This document shows, piece by piece, positions 56,519-64,000 of a DNA stretch of 64,000 nucleotides (its first letter is position 1; each line of letters starts with the position of its first letter). Both the position numbers and the translations under genes were made by a program. The stretch is from Cryptomeria japonica. Lineage: Eukaryota > Streptophyta > Pinopsida > Cupressales > Cupressaceae. The notes beneath the pieces were generated by a model, which worked only from the letters and a program-made list of their open reading frames with translations, was not told the DNA's origin and made no database searches. Where the stretch lies: NCBI RefSeq assembly GCF_030272615.1, contig NC_081407.1, forward strand, positions 147,743,744-147,807,743, given 5' to 3'.

Positions 56519-57600
56519 AACTTAGGAACATGACCAAACCATAGCTCATAAGGGGTCTTACCGGTATCACCTTTGATGTGAACTCTGTTGAATGTGTAAA
56601 CACTAGTACTAATAGCTTCTCTCCAGTAGATCTTCAAAACGTTTCCTTCAATCAAAATAGTCCTTGCAGCATCCAAGGTAGTTTTGTTCTTCGTCTCAAC
56701 AACTCCATTCTACTGTGAGCTTCTAGGAGAAAATAATTGTCTTCTAATCCCATGCTTCTCACAAAATGAATTGAACTTACCGGAACAAAATTCTCCACCT
56801 CTATCAGATCTCAAACACTTCACCTTCAATCTAGACTCAGACACCACTTTTTCTTTAAATATCTTTAACTTATCAAATGCTTCTGATTTCTCCTTCAAAA
56901 AGACAACCCACATCATCCTAGAATAATCATCAATTAGTAGCATAAATTATCTATCACCTTGCACACTTCTATTCTAACATTAGTAGGTCCACATCGGTCA
57001 GCATGCACAAGATCTAGCAATCCATCAGATGTATACTATTTTCTCTTGAAAGAAATCCTTGTTTTTTTACCCAATTGACATTCCTTACATACCGAATTAG
57101 CAGGCTTAACAATCTTAGGCAAATCTATAACATGTGTAAAACAAATCTTAATCATTGAATCAAAATTTACATGACACATTCTCCTATGCCATAATCAACT
57201 CTCATCTATTTGAGCAATCAAACAACTATTCTCACCAGCATTCAAATGAAAAATGTTACCTTCAGTCTTAGTTCCAGATGCAATCTTTATACTGGAGGCA
57301 TTCAAGATCTTGCATTTTCCATCCTTGAATTGTAGATCATAACCTTTATCAACCATGTGTCCAACACTCAAAAATTTATGTTTCAAACCTTCAACATACA
57401 AGATATCATCAATGTTATGCTTACCATAAAAAAAAATAGAACCTCTCCCATGGATCACATAGGCTTTGTCATCTCCAAATCTAACTATTCCACCATCATA
57501 CCTTTCCATACTCACAAATTTGCTTTTATCACTGGTCATATGATGTTAACAACCACTATCAATTACCCAATCATTTTTCTCTTCAACTTTAGCTGCTAAA
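56519..57600 (-). pseudogene. Copia-3 protease and integrase
   Basis: Near 57575 the protease keeps VIDSGC with a canonical D-S-G, followed by an in-frame TAA before HHM. 57539-57195 has SDKSKFVSMERYDGGIVRFG and VEGLKHKFLSVGHMVDKGYD. Integrase pieces show LIDDYSRMMWVVFLKEKSEA and LRSDRGGEFCSGKFNSFCEK (56943-56710), then VETKNKTTLDAARTILIEG-like words on to 56520 with stops. Confidence 0.86.
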
Positions 57601-58728
57601 GCTTTCTTCTCAATAGTACAACTAGTGAAATCAATAGGTATAGGTCTATCTTCTTTAATGGCAAGGAATACTACTTCATCTCCTTCTAATTATTCATCTG
57701 TAATACCTTCATCAACAACATAATAATAGTTCTTCTAATTCCTATACTCCCGGTTAGGTTTGTAAGACTTATCATACTTCTCATGCTTCTCATATCTATC
57801 ATTCCTATAATGCTTATCAAACTTATCATGTCTGTCATACTTAGCCATTCTCTCCAGGCATCTAGAAGCAAAATGTCATATCTTATTACAAGAGAAACAT
57901 TTCAAAGGCAACTTTCCATCATACTTACCATCAACTTTAGGCAATCTCTGAGAAATTAATGCTTCAAGTTAATCTAACTCTCTTTCTTGCTCTTCCATCT
58001 CTTTTCTCTCTCTCATATCTAGATATTCTACACTCATCAGGATCATATTTTTACTTACTGGATATAGATGTAGATGTTCTAAATGCAGTCTTAGAACTTC
58101 CATCTGTTTCTTCAAACTCACTCAGCTCAAATGCAACAATCTTTCCAACTAGCATATCTCTTGTTACTGTAGTGACACTCCAGATCTCATCAATAGAATC
58201 AACTTAATGTTTATAAGGAGGCAAAGATCTCAGCACCTTAGCAACAATTTTATCTTCCTCAATGGTTCCACCAACACATCTAATACCTAGGACAAGATCA
58301 TTCACCTTAGCCATAAAAGAGTGTATGTTCTCATCATCTCCCATCTTCAATGTCTCATAATTTCCTTTTAAAATTTGCAACTTAGCAACTTTTACCTATT
58401 TATCACCTTCATACAAAACCTCAAGCTTCTCCTAGACCTCATGAGAAGTCTGAATTCCCATCACATTTTTTATCTTAGAATCAGTGAGGGCACTAAGAAA
58501 TGCTTCCTTCGCTCTAATATTGTGTTCAAATTCCTTGATCTCATCAAGAGTAGACGGTCCATTCTGAGGAACAATATAGGTATTCTTTGCAATCTTCCAA
58601 TAATCTTCATCAAAACATTTCAAATGCACTTTCATCCGGTTCTTCCATATAGCATAGTTACTTCCATCAAATCTTAGACTATCCTTCTTAAAGATAACAC
58701 CTTGAGCTACCATCCTGGATCTCCCCAA
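57601..58728 (-). pseudogene. Copia-3 gag
   Basis: Start at about 58728 or in MVAQGVIFKKDSLRFDGSNY, then YAIWKNRMKVHLKCFDEDYW. Several stops from 58432 down. The zinc knuckle near 57885 reads CFSCNKI then a TGA, then HFASRC, so the Gly before the His is lost to a stop. A KYDRHDKFDKHYRNDRYEKH tract follows. Confidence 0.86.
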
Positions 58729-58755
58729 GCAGTTAAGCTTCTACTAGAGGATCTA

Positions 58756-58767
58756 GCTCTGATACCA
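58756..58767 (-). other. Copia-3 primer-binding site (tRNA-Met)
   Basis: TGGTATCAGAGC on the minus strand beside the LTR end. Confidence 0.93.
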
Positions 58768-58770
58768 ATT

Positions 58771-60022
58771 ATTAGCAGCAACCAAGAAGGACAACTAAGA
58801 GAGAGTGGGGGTAAGTCAATCTTCACCGAAACACAAAGCTTAATCAAAAAACATAGATCTGACAAACTACAGTAATAAAATAGATAAGCAAATTAACAAC
58901 ACAACACACAACACCAAGATTTTGACACGGAAAACCTGGTTAAGGGAAAAACCACAGTGGGAACCTACCAACAATAAGATGATACTCTGCAGTAGTATGT
59001 GTAAATATTACAATGGGGAATGCACATGCATTTAGGCACACTGCCTAGAGCTCAATGCTCAGATATAACGGTCTAGAAGGCTACAACCCTTAGGGAAGTC
59101 TCACTGATTCACAACAAGATTTAGACTATAATCCGGAAGAAATGAACTGAAACAATAACATCTCTAAATGCCTAATTATAGTTTCAATTAAGCACAAATG
59201 TCTTCCCTGCAACTCCAATCTCACCTCAAACTTAACACTGAAGGATAAATCACTTGTTCGCACATAAACCTCTCTCTGATAATGCAGAAATAACATTGAT
59301 ACCCAAATTACATGAATATATCACCTATATATACAAATCATCAACCTTGACAACAAGGTCAGCTAAACCCTCAACCCTCAATTACAAAATTATAACCCAT
59401 GATACAAAGATCGACCATGGGACCAATATAATAATTTGCATAGCCTAACATGGACCTAAATCAAATTCCCAAATTCTCAACTCCACTAGAAGTCATGCCA
59501 AGATCAACCGCAACATGCGACACCACCAGGAAAACTGCATAACACAAAAATCATCACTGGTTGATAGAGACCACGAAAAAATTGCACAACAATCAATGTG
59601 GATCACCAAACCAAATAGGAAATGACTAGGAAACATCAGCAAGCATGTTAGAATCATCAAGAATAGTTGCACCACCACTTGTTAAATATTCATAGATCAA
59701 CATCTGAAAGCTCAAGAACACAACCAATCGGCAATTGTCACGAAGAAAGATAACTTGTAGGGCACCAAATCATGAACATGAAATGAAGATACACAACACC
59801 ATCCCAAGAAATATCCCAAAGTCTCAACACAAGATCTTATCACACCGGAATATACTGGAGGATGTACCGAACTCTGTAAAATAGTGATCAACAAAACAAC
59901 ACTACAAACCAGATTGAATAAGATCTTCCCAAAATGCAATCACCGGATCAAATCACAAGAATATGTTGACATCAATGACAACAACATATCCTAGCAGCAA
60001 CAATGACCAACAAAATCCAACA
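58771..60022 (-). repeat. Copia-3 5' LTR (about 1252 bp)
   Basis: Begins TGTTGGATTTTGTTGG at 60022 (minus). Near its end it has ACTTACCCCCACTCTCTCTTAG, the pyrimidine-rich stretch typical of these copia LTRs. Two adjoining segments share CATCACTGG/CACCAGG words but no gene is present. Confidence 0.8.
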
Positions 60023-60161
60023 TTCCTATCATCATGGGATTACTATTTTTGGTTGATCTAGAATATGAGAATAACAAGAGTAAACCAAAATGATATGAAT
60101 TTATTTAGGGTAATAGATATGTGTCATGCTTCTAATCATCATCTTAATATTGATGAATAAT
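60023..60161. other. Spacer between copia-3 and copia-4
   Basis: AT-rich, no feature seen. The exact end of the copia-4 LTR may fall anywhere in 60160-60195. Confidence 0.5.
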
Positions 60162-61581
60162 GATGAACAAAAAATACCCTAATTAGTACTGAGAGGGGGG
60201 GTGAATTAGTACATACAAAAACTTCTAAACAACTTATCAAGTTAAAACAATGCTAACCAGTTGTCTTCATCACTGAACTTAACCATGGCAATACCAGTTA
60301 AACATAGTAAGACATCAGACAACTAAACTAGTAAAACTGAATACTTCAAATAACATTCAACACTTGATAACTACTTCACCAATATACTCATGCATGTGTT
60401 GTATAAGTAATACCATAACCATTAGCTTTGCATGCATATTCACCTAAACAAAGACTGCTCAATCATCACATGAAAAATGCACAACTCATGACACAGATTT
60501 TTTACGTGGAAACCCAAATGGAAAAAACAACGGTAGGGATGAATACCCACAAGCATGTTTTTGAACTCTTTTAAAGCTTGCTCCATTAGGAACCTAGTCC
60601 GGTTAAAGACTTTACAATAAGGTTCTCTTAGGAACCAATCCGGTTAAAGATCACCTAGTTAAGGGATAGCTATATACCCTGTTAAAGGTTGAAACCCTGT
60701 TAAAGGTTACCTCGCTATAGGATTTGAAGAACTCAATGATCTTGAGTCACCTGGTTAGAGAATTTGCAATAGGCTTGTTAAAGCTACTCGGTAAAGGGAT
60801 TTTCCTACTGTTGAAATGGTTAGAAGACAACAGGTAAAGCTCTAATCTAATAACAACACTACATGTTAAGGAGGATCCTTTTCAGCTCCTCTACTCTGCA
60901 ATCACATTCTGTAGTTTTTTGCTCACTGGTATGGCAAGTATCTCATCACTCGGATACAAACACAACATTTGCCAGCACAAACAATAACAAACATCATCAA
61001 CCTTATAGACAATAATTAGGTCGGTAGTATAAACCCTAAATCCTAAACATTTTAGATTTACAATTACAAGCGATCCAATCCTGACCGTTCAAACACTTTG
61101 CATAGAATAAAAAAATCTCAAACAGATCACAAGTCATTCTACATCGTCCATTCTTCACCGCATATTGAAATCAGTAACCCATCACGCTCTCTTCACATAC
61201 TACTAAGAAGAATGTTCATTCTCGAGGTAGACATTTAATGCAATCGATCTTCACATGCAAGATCTTCAAGGAAATCCTTCACCTGCACAAAACTGACATG
61301 GCATCTCAATCTCATCCTTATCTCTTAGCTAACTCATCACAAAATGTCACCGGTTGCATCACACAAGCTAGATTGCCAAACCGAAAACCCTAGAGCTGAG
61401 ACTACCAACCGGTAGTCACACTTAGTGAAACCCTGACACCAGTCCACTTCATCCCTTCATACCGGTTCTCCTACTTGAACATCAATAACAACTTCTTCCA
61501 ATCTTCATACCGGTTCACCTGCACTTATTGAGATGAATGACAACATACATTATCATCATACTGGTTCATCATATGCCAACA
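60162..61581 (-). repeat. Copia-4 3' LTR (about 1.4 kb)
   Basis: Begins TGTTGGCATATGATGAACC (minus, 61581). The CCCCCCTCTCAGT block near 60190 marks the far end, which is not fixed exactly. A short GGTTAAAGNTT(A/G)CC ladder occurs at 60600-60720. Confidence 0.75.
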
Positions 61582-61582
61582 G

Positions 61583-61593
61583 TCTCCCCCTTT
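61583..61593 (-). other. Copia-4 polypurine tract
   Basis: AAAGGGGGAGA on the minus strand after GCCATCAATGCT, beside the LTR start. Confidence 0.88.
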
Positions 61594-61849
61594 AGCATTG
61601 ATGGCAATACTCAGTGTAGCATTGCAACAATAAACAACATAGACCAGTGCAACTATAACATATATCTTCTCCCACATCATATATCTTCATCACTTCAGAT
61701 ATCTTCTCCCCCTTTGACAGCAATGCCAAAGTGGAGGCACAAGCTTCCATTTTCCACTATGGTGCTCCCCCTATGGAGTAGCATCCTTCAATACATCAAT
61801 CCTGAAAGATTTGACACTATAGTACCTGGCTGATGTGGAGCACACATTT

Positions 61850-62480
61850 TTAATTTACTTCATGAAGGGGCAGAACCCCTAATTCACCTCTCAAATAGGT
61901 AAATGTAGTTTTTGGTAAGGGCTTAGTGAATATGTCTGCTAGTTGCTCCTTACTAGAAACATGTTCTAATACAGCCTCTTTGTTTTGAACCTTCTCTCTC
62001 AAGAAGTGACACTTGAGCTCAATGTGCTTAGTTCTAGCATGCAATACTGGATTCTTGGAAATATTTATTGCACTTGTGTTGTCACAAAATATACTCACCG
62101 GTTTAGATATAGGTGCTTTGAAACCATCCAATACACGTTTAATCTAGATTGCTTGAGTGCAGTTCATAAATGCTTCCACATACTCTACTTTAGTTGTAGA
62201 CTGGGAAATACAACTCTACTTCTTACTCATCCATGAGACTATTCTTCCATCAAGAAAGAACGCTCCACCAGTTGTGCTCTTCCGGTCATCCACATTACGT
62301 GCCCAATCTACATCGGTAAACACTTTGAGATTAAATTCACCATTGTATGGATACCACAATCCATAATAAACTGTCCCTTTCAGGTATCTAAGAATCCTCT
62401 TGACTGCTACCAAGTGGGATTCTCTTGGACTTTTCTGAAAAATGGGCCACAATGCCCACTACATGAGCAATATCCGGTAT
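61850..62480 (-). pseudogene. Copia-4 RNase H
   Basis: 62452-62216 has RILRYLKGTVYYGLWYPYNG and FTDVDWARNVDDRKSTTGGA. After a frame break, 62131-61850 has FCDNTSAINISKNPVLHART and VSSKEQLADIFTKPLPKTTF, ending at the TAA/TGA near 61850. Confidence 0.88.
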
Positions 62481-63608
62481 GTTGTGCACCACATAGTGCA
62501 GCTTACTGATTATTGACCGATACTCCTAATCATTCACCAACACTGAATCATCTTCCTTAGTCAATTTGCAGCCGGTCACCATCGATGTACGAACTAGTTT
62601 GATCTCCTCCATGCCAAAGGTCTTCAATACCTCTTTGACATACTTGGACTGGGTAATAAAGATACCCTCTTTCATTTGTTGAATCTGTAGACCAATGATG
62701 AACTTTATCTCTCCAATCAGAGACATCTCAAACTCTTTCTTTATTTCATCATCTCCTCCAAAGATTATGTCATCTATAAACACTTCACAGATCAAAATAT
62801 GATCACCTTCAGATTTCAGGTAGATGTTGTTGTCCTCACTTGTTCTCTAAAATCCTATCTTCACAAGATGAGAGTGTAACCATTCATACCATGCCCTTGG
62901 TGCTTGTTTCAATCCATATAGGGCCTTGTGTAATCTACATACCATGTTACTATCTTTTGATAAGGCAAACCCATCTAGTTGCTCAATATATACTTCCTCT
63001 TCTAAGATTCCATTTAAGAATGCAAACTTCACATCCATCCGATATACCTTGAATCCCTTAAATGTTGCAAATGCAAGTAGCATTCAAACACCTTCTAGTC
63101 TAGCCACTGGGGAAAAGGTTTCTCCATAGTCTTCTCCCTCTTCCTAAGCATATCCCTTGCATACAAGTCTTGTCTTGTTCCTTACAATTGTACCTTCTTC
63201 ATTCAACTTATTCTCGAAGACACATTTGGTACCTATGACATTCTTTTGTTTCAATCTAGGTACCAAAGACCATGTTGCATTCTTTTCTATCTGGTCCAGC
63301 TCCTCTTCCATTGCCTTAATCCATTCTTCATCTATAAGTGTAGTGGTCTTAGGCTCAAATTCATAAATCATGCAAGAGTTTTCTTTCACCTTTCTTCTTG
63401 TGAGTATCCTTGCATCTTTATCTCCTATGATCTGCTTCAGATCATGATGTAGTTTCACATATGTAGGAATGACTCTAGCTGGTTTTGCTTTCTTTTCCTC
63501 TTCTTCTTCTTCACCTACTGCAACTTCTACCAGTATATGAAAACTGAGGTCTTTGCTTGTTTCTTTCTTAACCGGTTCCCAGAAGGCTACACCTGGTTCA
63601 TGTTCCAC
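62481..63608 (-). pseudogene. Copia-4 reverse transcriptase
   Basis: 63608-63144 carries an acidic linker, then WIKAMEEELDQIEKNATWSL and KNVIGTKCVFENKLNEEGTI. 63083-62847 has YRMDVKFAFLNGILEEEVYI and YGLKQAPRAWYEWLHSHLVK. 62795-62526 has the active site FIDDIIFGGDD (canonical YVDD) and EIKFIIGLQIQQMKEGIFIT. The pieces are separated by stops or frameshifts. Confidence 0.9.
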
Positions 63609-64000
63609 TTACTTGCTGTAGGTTTCCTCAGGTTTCTCAGGGGATTCATCAACCCTGACATTGATGCTCTCAACAATTTTTTGAGTCCTATTGTTGTAGA
63701 ACTTGAGAGCTTTGTTTTTAGTGGAATATCCAAAAAATATTCCTTCATCACATTTAGCATCAAACTTGCTCAGATGCTCACCTCTCTTGATATAATACTT
63801 ACTGCCAAATACTTTAAAATAACTCACAGTGGGAGTCTTCTCGGTCTAGTACTCATAAGGGGTTTTATCTTTACCTTTCTTGATGAGTACCCGATTCAAA
63901 GTATAGACTGCAGTGCTCACCACTTCTCTCCAAAAAGTGTGAGCAACCTTTCCTTGGATCAACATTGTTCTGGCCACTTCAAATATAGTCGTGTTATTCC
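63609..64000 (-). pseudogene. Copia-4 integrase C-terminal part
   Basis: 63827-63609 reads SYFKVFGSKYYIKRGEHLSK and CDEGIFFGYSTKNKALKFYN. Upstream, to the window edge, EVARTMLIQGKVAHTFWREV-like codons continue integrase. The rest lies outside. Confidence 0.87.

Larger units (their letters stand above)
55872..60022 (-). mobile_element. Copia-3, 3' half missing
   Basis: Minus-strand copia with 5' LTR, primer site, gag, protease, integrase and the first residues of RT (KNVIGTKWVYRNKLNEAGEL), where element B's LTR begins. The rest of RT, RNase H and the 3' LTR are not found anywhere in the window. Confidence 0.88.
60162..64000 (-). mobile_element. Copia-4, 3' half (continues past window)
   Basis: Minus-strand copia from the end of integrase at 64000 through RT and RNase H to a polypurine tract and 3' LTR. 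It differs from copia-1 and copia-2 in RNase H (FTKPLPKTTFTYLRGELGVL) and LTR, so it belongs to another lineage. Confidence 0.87.

Noticed and set aside
59254-59939. Short ORFs in the copia-3 LTR
   Set aside because: They lie inside the LTR and show no motif.

Overview
The window looks like intergenic DNA from a large, repeat-packed seed-plant genome, plausibly a gymnosperm (inference; nothing here fixes the species). It is AT-rich. It holds Ty1/copia and Ty3/gypsy LTR retrotransposons nested in one another, each with stops and frameshifts. I see no intact host gene, tRNA or rRNA.

Layout. 1-1054 is a copia LTR cut by the window edge. 1055-5560 is AT-rich DNA with a 178-bp tandem repeat, TA microsatellites and a decayed minus-strand coding remnant (about 3655-4945) of unrecognised family. 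5563-6330 is a large inverted repeat; both arms are copies of a DRM-type (de novo cytosine methyltransferase) gene fragment. 6331-8078 is a roughly 136-bp tandem array in which each unit is itself a near-perfect palindrome. 8617-15894 is a minus-strand gypsy element (A) with LTRs, PPT, an exact 5-bp target duplication and one gag/protease-like ORF but no reverse transcriptase. 15900-18790 is the gag of a related plus-strand element (B). Its 3' LTR is split into three pieces (18791-19342, 48481-48727, 55399-55871) by two copia insertions.

The stack inside B. Copia-1 (19343-48475) is inserted in B's LTR. Its 5' LTR is broken by an 8-kb-core, pol-less gypsy-like element (19481-30396, LARD type). 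Its 3' LTR is broken by an Ogre/Tat-like element (34612-47274) with about 4.64-kb LTRs. Both of these giant LTRs carry a captured exon of a coclaurine N-methyltransferase/cyclopropane-synthase-like gene. Copia-2 (48728-55398), the most complete copia, lies further along B's LTR. B's LTR ends inside the reverse transcriptase of a minus-strand copia-3 (55872-60022), so B probably inserted there. Copia-4 (minus, about 60162 to beyond 64000) closes the window.

The parts of most biological interest are the methyltransferase-gene hairpin beside the palindromic satellite, the host-gene exon captured in giant LTRs, and two families (gag-only and coding-free) that must rely on other elements' enzymes. 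Element boundaries rest on TG...CA ends, PBS/PPT positions, equal LTR lengths and target duplications read by eye; similarities were judged by eye, not computed.
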